From Bacillota bacterium (GTDB taxonomy: Bacteria; Bacillota; Clostridia; Lachnospirales; Lachnospiraceae): a DNA stretch of 10,568 nucleotides. Positions 1 to 5,245 of the stretch are shown one piece after another. The number at the start of each line of letters is the position of its first letter. The stretch's first letter is position 1. The notes beneath the pieces are model-generated. The model saw only the letters and a list, made by a program, of their open reading frames with translations, did not search any database and was not told the origin of the DNA. Made by a program: the position numbers and the translations under genes. The stretch spans positions 1 through 10,568 of the forward strand of contig JAEZKL010000083.1 in the NCBI GenBank assembly GCA_023415475.1. The letters are read 5' to 3'.

Positions 1-286
1 TTCTTCTACAGAGGAAAGCTTAGATGAAGATGATGGGGAGGGCGGAAGCAGAACAGATAATAGTGCCCAGCGGGAAGAAAGTACCGTTCTGGTTACGAAC
101 GAGGATGGAAATTCAGTGCCTTACATATTGCAGGAACTTGAACCGGAGATAGAAGGCGTCGTTGTGATCGCGGAAGGTGGAGATAATGACATGATAAAAA
201 TGGACATTATGCAAGCGGTTGAGGTATTATTTGACGTACCTGCGCATAAGGTTATAGTAATGAAAATGAGGAATGGTATAAAATGA
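1..286 (+). CDS. spoIIIAG: Stage III sporulation protein AG, C-terminal part (partial)
   Basis: The 5' end lies outside the window; 94 codons in frame 2 end at TGA 284-286. SpoIIIAG is a component of the SpoIIIA-SpoIIQ channel that links mother cell and forespore during engulfment, and forms an oligomeric ring in the intermembrane space. The visible part begins with a Ser/Glu/Asp-rich linker, then the ring-building domain typical of the family. Its core runs PEIEGVVVIAEGG, followed by MDIMQAVEVLFDVPAHKVIVMKM, a hydrophobic strand/helix pattern close to other SpoIIIAG C-termini. Its stop lies 14 bases before the spoIIIAH start, so the two genes are co-transcribed. In known spore formers this operon is under the mother-cell factor sigma-E; its promoter is not in the window. 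Identification rests on this C-terminal motif together with the downstream spoIIIAH. Confidence 0.9.
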   Translation, partial: SSTEESLDEDDGEGGSRTDNSAQREESTVLVTNEDGNSVPYILQELEPEIEGVVVIAEGGDNDMIKMDIMQAVEVLFDVPAHKVIVMKMRNGIK

Positions 287-288
287 TC

Positions 289-294
289 AGGAGG
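289..294 (+). promoter_or_regulatory. Ribosome binding site deciding the spoIIIAH start
   Basis: AGGAGG lies 6 bases before ATG 301. It supports 301 as the start and not the in-frame ATG 283, which overlaps the end of spoIIIAG and has no Shine-Dalgarno sequence. Confidence 0.85.
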
Positions 295-300
295 TCTAAA

Positions 301-1110
301 ATGAAAAATATATTTAAAAAGAATCACATCATAATCACTGCACTGGCTATTATGATTGTTATTGCAGGTTATCTCAGCTTCACTAACGATGACCTTGCAG
401 ACAAAAAGGATGCCATAGAAACAGAAGCTACGAATACCGGTGACTATGAAGAGTTCACCGACTCGGAAGGGATGGATCTGGCTACGGCAGATACGAATGA
501 TACAACTGGCGTCGATGTGGATGAACAAAACCAGAGTGATACAGTTAATGATACAAATACAGGTGAAGATACAAATACAGACCAAGATGTGAATGATAAT
601 GATGAGACACTTGACCAAGCAGATGAGCTTGGTGACATTTCCGATGAAGATATACTGGCAAATGCTCAGGAGGTAAGTGATAATGGTGATATCAATCTCG
701 AAGAAGGCGTTCCGGGAGAAGCAGTTCTTGCGAATGCTGCAAGCACGATTGATGCCAGCTATTTTGCTTCCAATAAGATTGAGAGAGAGCAAGTAAGAGC
801 AAAGAACAAGGCTGATTATATGGATATTATCAACAGCACTACAGTATCCAAGGATCAGAGGCAGGCAGCAGTAGACAGTATGCTAGAGCTTACCGATATA
901 ATAACGAAAGAGAATAAAACAGAGATGCTGCTGGAGGCAAAGGGTTTTACAGATCCAATCGTATTCATGGACGATGGTAAGGTAGACGTAGTTGTGAATG
1001 CCGAAGCATTAACCGATCAACAGCTTGCAATCATCGAAAAGGTTGTTAAGGATAAGACGGGAGTTGCAGTTAAAGATATCAGTATTAATCCGGTAGTAAT
1101 TTCAGAATAA
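301..1110 (+). CDS. spoIIIAH: Stage III sporulation protein AH (SpoIIIAH)
   Basis: A 269-residue mother-cell membrane protein. In B. subtilis SpoIIIAH binds forespore SpoIIQ across the intermembrane space and builds the feeding channel. Residues 1-8 are basic, residues 9-27 form one hydrophobic membrane helix, and about residues 28-145 are a very acidic Asp/Asn/Thr/Glu-rich linker. Residues 148-269 are the YscJ/FliF-like ring-building domain: an Arg/Lys-rich helix (SNKIEREQVRAKNKADYMDIIN), a second helix and the final strand VKDISINPVV. The protein is longer than the B. subtilis homologue (about 218 residues), and the linker accounts for the extra length. The linker contains an 18-base tandem near-repeat (550-585). 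Start chosen at 301 because AGGAGG sits 6 bases upstream. It is the last gene of the spoIIIA operon; a strong hairpin follows. Confidence 0.93.
   Translation: MKNIFKKNHIIITALAIMIVIAGYLSFTNDDLADKKDAIETEATNTGDYEEFTDSEGMDLATADTNDTTGVDVDEQNQSDTVNDTNTGEDTNTDQDVNDNDETLDQADELGDISDEDILANAQEVSDNGDINLEEGVPGEAVLANAASTIDASYFASNKIEREQVRAKNKADYMDIINSTTVSKDQRQAAVDSMLELTDIITKENKTEMLLEAKGFTDPIVFMDDGKVDVVVNAEALTDQQLAIIEKVVKDKTGVAVKDISINPVVISE
550..585 (+). repeat. Tandem 18-bp near-repeat in the spoIIIAH linker
   Basis: Two adjacent 18-base units (550-567 and 568-585) share the first 13 bases, GATACAAATACAG, and 15 of 18 overall. They encode DTNTGE and DTNTDQ. The repeat lies in the acidic linker, and related GATACNA triplets occur nearby (489-508, 538-556), which suggests growth of the linker by slippage. 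Confidence 0.75.
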
Positions 1111-1144
1111 TAAGGTATATCATAAACTCATTCATTAATAAGGT

Positions 1145-1193
1145 AAAAGGAATATGGCAATGAATGCAAAGCCTTCATTGCTATATTCCTTTT
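1145..1193 (+). terminator. Hairpin terminator after spoIIIAH
   Basis: A 20-base left arm (1145-1164) and right arm (1174-1193) pair throughout with a single G-T wobble, around a 9-base loop. The left arm starts with AAAA and the right arm ends with TTTT, so the run of T is within the stem and the structure could act on either strand. It lies 34 bases after the spoIIIAH stop and closes the sporulation operon. Confidence 0.8.
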
Positions 1194-1202
1194 ATGCCCT
1201 GT

Positions 1203-1237
1203 GGGTATACGAATGCAAGCATTCGAGTTCTATTCCC
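1203..1237. repeat. Imperfect intergenic hairpin upstream of the asp23 promoter
   Basis: The inner stem CGAATGC/GCATTCG (1210-1216 and 1219-1225) is enclosed by GGGTATA (1203-1209) and TATTCCC (1231-1237), with one T-T mismatch and a 5-base bulge (1226-1230). It lies between the spoIIIAH terminator and the asp23 promoter, so it may not be transcribed in either unit. It resembles the hairpin at 2541-2574. Function unknown. Confidence 0.5.
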
Positions 1238-1285
1238 AAATATTACCTCCATTCTTAATAGTTACAATAATTATAATTGCAAATG

Positions 1286-1314
1286 TTGAGTTATTTGGTA
1301 TAATACTATATAAT
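1286..1314 (+). promoter_or_regulatory. Sigma-A-type promoter for the asp23/yqhY gene
   Basis: TTGAGT (1286-1291) and a perfect TATAAT (1309-1314) are separated by 17 bases. Transcription would begin near 1321, giving a leader of about 135 bases before GTG 1456. This gives the gene vegetative expression independent of the sporulation operon upstream. Confidence 0.75.
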
Positions 1315-1325
1315 ACAAATAGAAA

Positions 1326-1341
1326 TGTAATATAAATTACA
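1326..1341. promoter_or_regulatory. Palindromic operator-like site just after the predicted start of transcription
   Basis: TGTAAT, the spacer ATAA, then ATTACA: a perfect 6+6 dyad at roughly +6 to +21 of the predicted transcript. The position fits a repressor operator, and I cannot name the regulator. The surrounding DNA is AT-rich, so chance palindromes are not rare. Confidence 0.45.
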
Positions 1342-1347
1342 AATTTA

Positions 1348-1422
1348 ACGGAAGTGATGTAAAGTTTGCAGTAAGGTGCGTAGCTTTTATTCTTCCGTAC
1401 TTCTGTCAGTAAGAAAGTATAC
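1348..1422 (+). promoter_or_regulatory. Structured leader of the asp23/yqhY transcript
   Basis: ACGGAAG (1348-1354) pairs perfectly with CTTCCGT (1392-1398) around a 37-base loop that itself has short complementary ends (AAAG with CTTT). Next to it a bulged hairpin can form in 1399-1420 (TACTTCT with AGAAAGTA). The ribosome binding site (1443-1447) lies outside both stems. I recognise no known riboswitch class. Confidence 0.35.
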
Positions 1423-1455
1423 CGGATAACATTAGGAACTTAGGAGGTAATCATT

Positions 1456-1842
1456 GTGAATAAAGAACCGGAAATCAGAAACACATATAAAATACATGAA
1501 AATGGTAAGGTTGGAGAAGTGCAGATAGCAGATGAGGTCGTTGCCACCATTGCAGGCTTAGCGGCTACAGAAGTAAAGGGCGTGTCAACAACCTCCGGAA
1601 ATGTTACCAATGAACTAGCCGGTAAATTAGGAAAGAAGAACTTATCCAAGGGAGTTAAGGTACTGGTTAGTCCGGATGCAGTATCAGTGGATATGGCCCT
1701 AACCTTAGATTATGGATATGGTATTCCTGAAACTGCAAAGCAGGTGCAAGAAAAGGTGAAGTTGGCGATAGAGAATATGACCGGTTTGCAGGTCAAGGAA
1801 GTTAACATCCGTATTGCAGGAGTTAACATCGTAAAAGAGTAA
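1456..1842 (+). CDS. yqhY: Asp23/Gls24 family protein (YqhY-like)
   Basis: A 128-residue cytosolic protein of the Asp23/Gls24 (DUF322) family. The family hallmarks are IADEVVATIAGLAATEVKGV (residues 24-43), a middle strand region VKVLVSPDAVSVDMALTLDYGYGI, and the closing VKEVNIRIAGVNIV (113-126). Members are linked to envelope stress, and B. subtilis YqhY to control of acetyl-CoA carboxylase; the gene often lies beside accB-accC. Here those genes are absent and the next gene is nusB, as in Bacillus. The GTG start has GGAGG 8 bases upstream (1443-1447). It has its own promoter and terminator, so it is probably mostly monocistronic. The family assignment is firm; a role in fatty acid synthesis here is only inference from synteny. 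Confidence 0.9.
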   Translation: MNKEPEIRNTYKIHENGKVGEVQIADEVVATIAGLAATEVKGVSTTSGNVTNELAGKLGKKNLSKGVKVLVSPDAVSVDMALTLDYGYGIPETAKQVQEKVKLAIENMTGLQVKEVNIRIAGVNIVKE

Positions 1843-1852
1843 AGCGATTTCC

Positions 1853-1885
1853 AAACAACCCTTAGTTATTACCTAAGGGTTGTTT
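1853..1885 (+). terminator. Intrinsic terminator after asp23/yqhY
   Basis: A perfect 13-bp stem (1853-1865 with 1873-1885) has a 7-base loop, an AAAC left foot and a GTTT right foot followed by ATTCTTAT. It starts 10 bases after the stop codon. Some read-through into nusB is likely, because I see no convincing promoter between here and nusB. Confidence 0.88.
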
Positions 1886-1901
1886 ATTCTTATGTTATAA
1901 G

Positions 1902-1974
1902 AAAGCCAATCCGAAAGGCTTTTATCAGTAATATAGATATAGTGACAGAATGGAACGCATCGAGTAACATTCTG
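1902..1974 (+). promoter_or_regulatory. Two hairpins upstream of nusB
   Basis: AAAGCC (1902-1907) pairs with GGCTTT (1917-1922), followed by one more T, like a weak second terminator. Further on, CAGAATG (1946-1952) pairs perfectly with CATTCTG (1968-1974) around a 15-base loop. Together they could attenuate transcription entering nusB. I found no well-spaced -35/-10 pair in 1886-2012. Confidence 0.35.
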
Positions 1975-2012
1975 ATATCAGTATTTGTAAACAGGTTAGG
2001 AGGAACCGAACT

Positions 2013-2408
2013 GTGACAAGAAGAGAAATTAGAGAACATATTTTTCTCATGCTATTCCGTAAGGATTTTCATGAGACGAATGAATTAGGTGAGCAGATAG
2101 ATTTATATATCTCCGAATTGGAGAAACCAACCATCGAGGAGTATTCTTATCTGACTTCGCGTTTTCAGGCAGTGCTTGGTAAGCTGGAGGAGATCGATGG
2201 TATCTTAACAGATACCTCAAGTGGCTGGAAGCTGAACCGTATGGGTAAGGTGGATTTAACTATCCTTAGATTAGCGGTTTATGAGCTGCGTTTTGACGAG
2301 GATATTCCGGACAAGGTAGCTATTAATGAAGCGGTAGAGCTTGCAAAGAAGTTCGGAGGAGATGAATCACCCAGCTTTATCAACGGAGTGCTTGCGAAGT
2401 TGGCATAG
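2013..2408 (+). CDS. nusB: Transcription antitermination factor NusB
   Basis: A 131-residue, all-helical RNA-binding protein. NusB with NusE (ribosomal protein S10) binds boxA in rRNA leaders and keeps RNA polymerase from terminating early. The N-terminus TRREIREHIFLMLFRKDF matches the basic first helix of the family. The diagnostic C-terminal block is VAINEAVELAKKFGG (102-116) followed by SPSFINGVLAKL (119-130). Length is normal (B. subtilis also 131). The GTG start has GGAGG at 1999-2003, 9 bases upstream. It lies between yqhY and xseA as in Bacillus, except that folD is missing downstream. Expression probably depends on read-through from asp23 or an unseen promoter. Confidence 0.96.
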   Translation: MTRREIREHIFLMLFRKDFHETNELGEQIDLYISELEKPTIEEYSYLTSRFQAVLGKLEEIDGILTDTSSGWKLNRMGKVDLTILRLAVYELRFDEDIPDKVAINEAVELAKKFGGDESPSFINGVLAKLA

Positions 2409-2416
2409 GTTACGAA

Positions 2417-2528
2417 CATGTTTAGAGTATATGCAGTAATTTTGACTTGCCTTACCCTCCTTCGGGGTGTAAGACATACCCCTCCGTCGGCCGGTCTGCG
2501 CAAAATTACTACACATACTCTAAACATG
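2417..2528. repeat. 112-bp inverted-repeat element with GC-rich core
   Basis: Arms of 28 bases (2417-2444 and 2501-2528) match 26 of 28 as inverted repeats, and both mismatches are G-T-compatible in RNA. The outermost 4 bases on each side are CATG, which could be part of the arms or a 4-bp target duplication. The 56-base core is markedly GC-rich compared with the AT-rich surroundings. It contains the direct near-repeats CCCTCCTTCGG (2455-2465) and CCCTCCGTCGG (2480-2490) and a hairpin GGGGTGT/ATACCCC (2464-2470, 2476-2482). It starts 9 bases after the nusB stop. It looks like a small non-autonomous palindromic element (MITE- or REP-like) or a structured intergenic RNA, and could also act as a terminator-like block. 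No coding potential. Confidence 0.7.
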
Positions 2529-2539
2529 CATCAAGTTTG

Positions 2540-2560
2540 CGAGTATGCCTTTCGCAAGTG
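2540..2560 (+). repeat. 21-bp direct repeat, copy 1
   Basis: This copy matches 2638-2658 at 20 of 21 positions (core GAGTATGCCTTTCGCA). It can fold in two exclusive ways: TTGCGA (2537-2542) with TCGCAA (2552-2557), or GAGTAT (2541-2546) with ATACTC (2569-2574). Confidence 0.7.
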
Positions 2561-2637
2561 AGGACGATATACTCAAAACATGATTTAGTTATGAGTAATC
2601 ATATACTGGGATGAATACTCCAAACGATTTGTTTTGA

Positions 2638-2658
2638 CGAGTATGCCTTTCGCAGGTG
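2638..2658 (+). repeat. 21-bp direct repeat, copy 2
   Basis: Second copy of the 2540-2560 repeat with one change. Its GAGTAT (2639-2644) can pair with ATACTC at 2615-2620, so here the partner lies upstream instead of downstream. It ends 7 bases before the xseA ribosome binding site (2666-2670). Confidence 0.7.
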
Positions 2659-2674
2659 TAATCTTGGAGGATGT

Positions 2675-3889
2675 ATGGGACAGGCTTATTCAGTTACAGA
2701 GATTAATCAATATATTAAGAATTTGTTTATGAGAGATCGGATACTCGCTTCAATTTATATTAAGGGTGAGGTCTCGAATTGCAAGTATCATACCTCGGGG
2801 CATATTTATTTTACACTAAAGGATGCTCAGGGGCAATTGGCTTGTGTAATGTTTGCAGGACAACGCAAGGGACTTACCTTTAAGCTGGAGGAAGGTCAGA
2901 GTGTAATTGCTTACGGCAGTGTGAATGTATATGAGCGAGATGGGAAATATCAGCTCTATGCCAGCGAGATTGCACTCGATGGACAGGGTGCATTATATGA
3001 GAGGTTTGAGAAACTAAAGAAGCAGCTGGAGGAAGAAGGACTTTTTGAAAGTGCGCATAAGAAGCCGATACCACAATACCCTAAGAAGGTCGGTATCGTT
3101 ACGGCATCGACGGGCGCAGCCATCCAGGATATCATTAATATATCACGAAGGCGTAATCCCTACGTACAATTAATTCTATATCCGGCTCAGGTTCAGGGAC
3201 AGGGATCGGCGGAAAGCGTGGCAAAGGGCATCGCAATTCTTGACAGACTTGGTTTGGATACCATTATCATCGGCAGAGGTGGTGGCTCCATTGAAGATCT
3301 TTGGGCATTTAATGAAGAGCTGGTTGCCAGGGCAATCTATCATTGTAAGACACCGATCATCTCAGCAGTAGGTCATGAGACGGATGTTACGATAGCAGAC
3401 TTTGTATCGGATCTTCGTGCTCCTACCCCTTCGGCGGCAGCAGAGCTGGCGATCAATGATTATCAGGTGTTCCAGGGTGTAATCAGGGAGTATAAACGGA
3501 AGCTTTCGAGAGAGCTGCAGCAAAAGCTTAGTCAATACCGGAGCCGAGCAAATCAGCTGAAGCTAAGACTATTCTATGCAAGCCCGGCTTATCAGATCAA
3601 GCAGAAACGCCTGTATCTGATAGAGGCGGAACAGAAGCTTGCACAGAGGATGAATCAGAGACTGAAGGAAAAGAGACATAGACTGGAGCTGTATATTGCA
3701 CGCCTTGAGGGCTTGTCACCATTATCTAAGCTGAGTAAGGGCTATGCCCTAATTGTTGGCGAGGATAATGTACCTGTCCAAAGCATCAAGAAAGTAAAAA
3801 AGAATGAACTGCTAACCGTATCCCTCCTAGATGGTGATATTAAGACCAAAGTGGAAGAATTGCAAGAGAAAAGCAGAGGCTTCAATTAA
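2675..3889 (+). CDS. xseA: Exodeoxyribonuclease VII large subunit
   Basis: A 404-residue catalytic subunit of exonuclease VII, a processive single-strand DNA nuclease active without metal, in complex with several XseB chains. Residues 1-105 form the OB-fold domain (VTEINQYIKNLF; EVSNCKYHTSGHIYFTLKD). The catalytic domain shows KKVGIVTASTGAAIQDI (137-153), GRGGGSIEDLWAFN (200-213) and SAVGHETDVTIADFVSDLRAPTPSAAAE (230-257). Residues 265-345 are charged and helical, fitting the coiled coil that binds XseB. It is slightly shorter than the B. subtilis (about 448) or E. coli (456) proteins, with no sign of truncation: the final SKLSKGYALI and LLDGDIKTKV are present. Start ATG 2675 has GGAGG 4 bases upstream; the nearby ATG 2671 is out of frame. 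xseB follows after an unusually long 139-base gap. Confidence 0.97.
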   Translation: MGQAYSVTEINQYIKNLFMRDRILASIYIKGEVSNCKYHTSGHIYFTLKDAQGQLACVMFAGQRKGLTFKLEEGQSVIAYGSVNVYERDGKYQLYASEIALDGQGALYERFEKLKKQLEEEGLFESAHKKPIPQYPKKVGIVTASTGAAIQDIINISRRRNPYVQLILYPAQVQGQGSAESVAKGIAILDRLGLDTIIIGRGGGSIEDLWAFNEELVARAIYHCKTPIISAVGHETDVTIADFVSDLRAPTPSAAAELAINDYQVFQGVIREYKRKLSRELQQKLSQYRSRANQLKLRLFYASPAYQIKQKRLYLIEAEQKLAQRMNQRLKEKRHRLELYIARLEGLSPLSKLSKGYALIVGEDNVPVQSIKKVKKNELLTVSLLDGDIKTKVEELQEKSRGFN

Positions 3890-3935
3890 CCTATGGAATA
3901 CGATATGCATTTACATACAGGAACAATTAGCAGCG

Positions 3936-3978
3936 ACTTGCACACAGAGTCCTTTTGTACACTGTGAGTTATGCAAGT
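3936..3978 (+). promoter_or_regulatory. Folded segment between xseA and xseB
   Basis: ACTTGCA (3936-3942) pairs with TGCAAGT (3972-3978), and directly inside it CACAG (3943-3947) pairs with CTGTG (3962-3966), leaving a 14-base loop and a 5-base bulge. The U-run is in the loop, so it is not a classic terminator. It may protect mRNA ends or adjust xseB expression. Confidence 0.45.
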
Positions 3979-4028
3979 ATGCACCAAATTCGTATTATGT
4001 ATTGCCTGACGGCAGGAAGGAGGTTGTT

Positions 4029-4238
4029 ATGGCTGAGAAAGAATTAAAATTGGAAGAATCATTTGACAAACTGAACCATATACTGGAGGAGCTTGAGAAA
4101 CCGGATATCGCATTGGAGGATTCCTTTACACTGTATCAAGAGGGGATGAAGCTGCTCAAGTCCTGTAATGATTCCATCGATAAGGTGGAAAAGGAACTGA
4201 TTATTTTGAGTGAAAATGGAGAAGCAAATGAACTTTAA
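4029..4238 (+). CDS. xseB: Exodeoxyribonuclease VII small subunit
   Basis: A 69-residue, mostly helical protein. Several XseB copies coat the coiled-coil arm of XseA and are needed for nuclease activity. The family signature is LKLEESFDKLNHILEELEKPDIALEDSFTLYQEGMKLLKSCNDSIDKVEKEL, with the invariant-type LEDS..LY..G block at residues 29-39. Length is typical (60-80). The reading frame is open upstream to 3831, inside xseA, but the first 66 codons there do not look like XseB. ATG 4029 has a strong GGAAGGAGG (4015-4023) 5 bases upstream. The last 11 bases overlap the start of ispA. Confidence 0.95.
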   Translation: MAEKELKLEESFDKLNHILEELEKPDIALEDSFTLYQEGMKLLKSCNDSIDKVEKELIILSENGEANEL

Positions 4239-5142
4239 TGAGGAGTTAAAGAAGCAGGTAAGTCGGGTTGAGGAGATACTGGACAAATACTGTCCAAAAG
4301 AGGAAGGCTTTCAGAGATTAATCATGGAGGCCATGAATTACAGCTTAATGGCAGGTGGTAAGCGTTTACGTCCGATAATAATGGAACAGACCTATCGTCT
4401 GTTTGAAGGTGGAGTGAAGGACCTCATTGAGCCTTTTATGGCCGCGATTGAAATGATTCATACCTATTCCTTAGTTCATGATGATCTTCCTGCCATGGAT
4501 AATGATGATTATCGAAGGGGCAGAAAGACAACCCACGTTGTATATGGAGAAGCAATGGGCATCCTCGCAGGGGATGGCTTGCTTAACTATGCATTTGAAA
4601 CTGCTTCAAAGGCCTTTGAAGTGATTGATGATAAAGATAATGAAGCAATAATAAAATACCGAAGAGTTGCAAAAGCGATGCAGATATTGTCTGCGAAGGC
4701 CGGTATCTATGGAATGATTGGTGGGCAGGTTATTGATATGGAGGAGCATCACGGCGAACCCTCCAGGGAACGCTTAGACCATATGTATCGTCTAAAAACA
4801 GGCGCATTGATTGAGGCCTCTATGATGATTGGAGCAATATTAGCCGGTGCTTCCTTGGAGAATATTGATAAAATAGAACAGATTGCCGGTGATATCGGAC
4901 TGGCATTTCAGATAAAGGATGATATTTTGGATGTGACCAGCACTTCTGATAAGCTCGGAAAACCGGTGCATAGTGATGAGAAGAATGAAAAGACCACTTA
5001 TGTCAGCCTGATGAACTTGGAAAGTGCTAATATGGAAGTGGTCAGGATCTCCGAGAGGGCAATGCAGAATTTTGACGAATTGCCTTATCAGAATGACTTT
5101 TTAAGACAGTTGATAGACATGCTGATTAACAGAGAGAGTTAG
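4228..5142 (+). CDS. ispA: Polyprenyl (farnesyl) diphosphate synthase
   Basis: A 304-residue cytosolic enzyme that condenses DMAPP/IPP to farnesyl diphosphate (C15), the precursor for undecaprenyl carrier and quinone-type lipids. Motifs: GGKRLRP (43-49), first Asp-rich motif DDLPAMD (85-91) in HDDLPAMDNDDYRRG, KTG (190-192), second Asp-rich motif DDILD (231-235) after FQIK. The aromatic residue Y80, five before the first Asp, matches the bacterial farnesyl type and argues against a longer product. Start: GTG 4210, ATG 4216 and ATG 4228 are in frame. I prefer 4228, which has GGAG 6 bases upstream (4218-4221) and gives normal family length. It overlaps xseB by 11 bases, so translation is probably coupled. 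It precedes dxs, the first enzyme of the same pathway. Confidence 0.95.
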   Translation: MNFNEELKKQVSRVEEILDKYCPKEEGFQRLIMEAMNYSLMAGGKRLRPIIMEQTYRLFEGGVKDLIEPFMAAIEMIHTYSLVHDDLPAMDNDDYRRGRKTTHVVYGEAMGILAGDGLLNYAFETASKAFEVIDDKDNEAIIKYRRVAKAMQILSAKAGIYGMIGGQVIDMEEHHGEPSRERLDHMYRLKTGALIEASMMIGAILAGASLENIDKIEQIAGDIGLAFQIKDDILDVTSTSDKLGKPVHSDEKNEKTTYVSLMNLESANMEVVRISERAMQNFDELPYQNDFLRQLIDMLINRES

Positions 5143-5233
5143 TAGCATCATAAATACAGTGTGAATAAAGGATATTAAAAGCTCGAACTTTCTGTTCTTG
5201 TTTGTAATGTTTCTCGAAAATTTATTAAGAAGC

Positions 5234-5240
5234 GAGGTGG
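5234..5240 (+). promoter_or_regulatory. Ribosome binding site deciding the dxs TTG start
   Basis: GAGGTGG lies 5 bases before TTG 5246. The frame is open further upstream to ATG 5198, but no Shine-Dalgarno sequence precedes it and the extra 16 residues do not resemble DXS N-termini. Confidence 0.7.
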
Positions 5241-5245
5241 TACGC

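Noticed and set aside
283..300. Upstream ATG for spoIIIAH
   Set aside because: It overlaps the end of spoIIIAG, lacks a ribosome binding site, and ATG 301 has an ideal one.
444..638. A Ser/Val-rich 64-codon frame on the - strand
   Set aside because: Low-complexity antisense shadow of the acidic SpoIIIAH linker.
121..792. A 223-codon open frame on the - strand
   Set aside because: It lies antisense to spoIIIAG/spoIIIAH. Its Ile/Cys-rich pseudo-membrane look comes from reading the Asp/Asn-rich linker backwards, and no ribosome binding site supports it.
2279..2527. An 82-codon - strand frame across the end of nusB and the palindromic element
   Set aside because: Half is nusB antisense and half is repeat; no start context or family resemblance.
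2540..2658. The 21-bp repeats as a short CRISPR array
   Set aside because: Only two copies, about 98 bases apart, with a spacer much too long and no cas genes in the window.
2634..2662. TTGACG and TGTAAT 17 bases apart as an xseA promoter
   Set aside because: Transcription would start within or after the ribosome binding site at 2666-2670, leaving no usable leader.
3831..4028. A 66-codon N-terminal extension of xseB
   Set aside because: It overlaps xseA and the folded gap, is not XseB-like, and a much stronger ribosome binding site supports ATG 4029.
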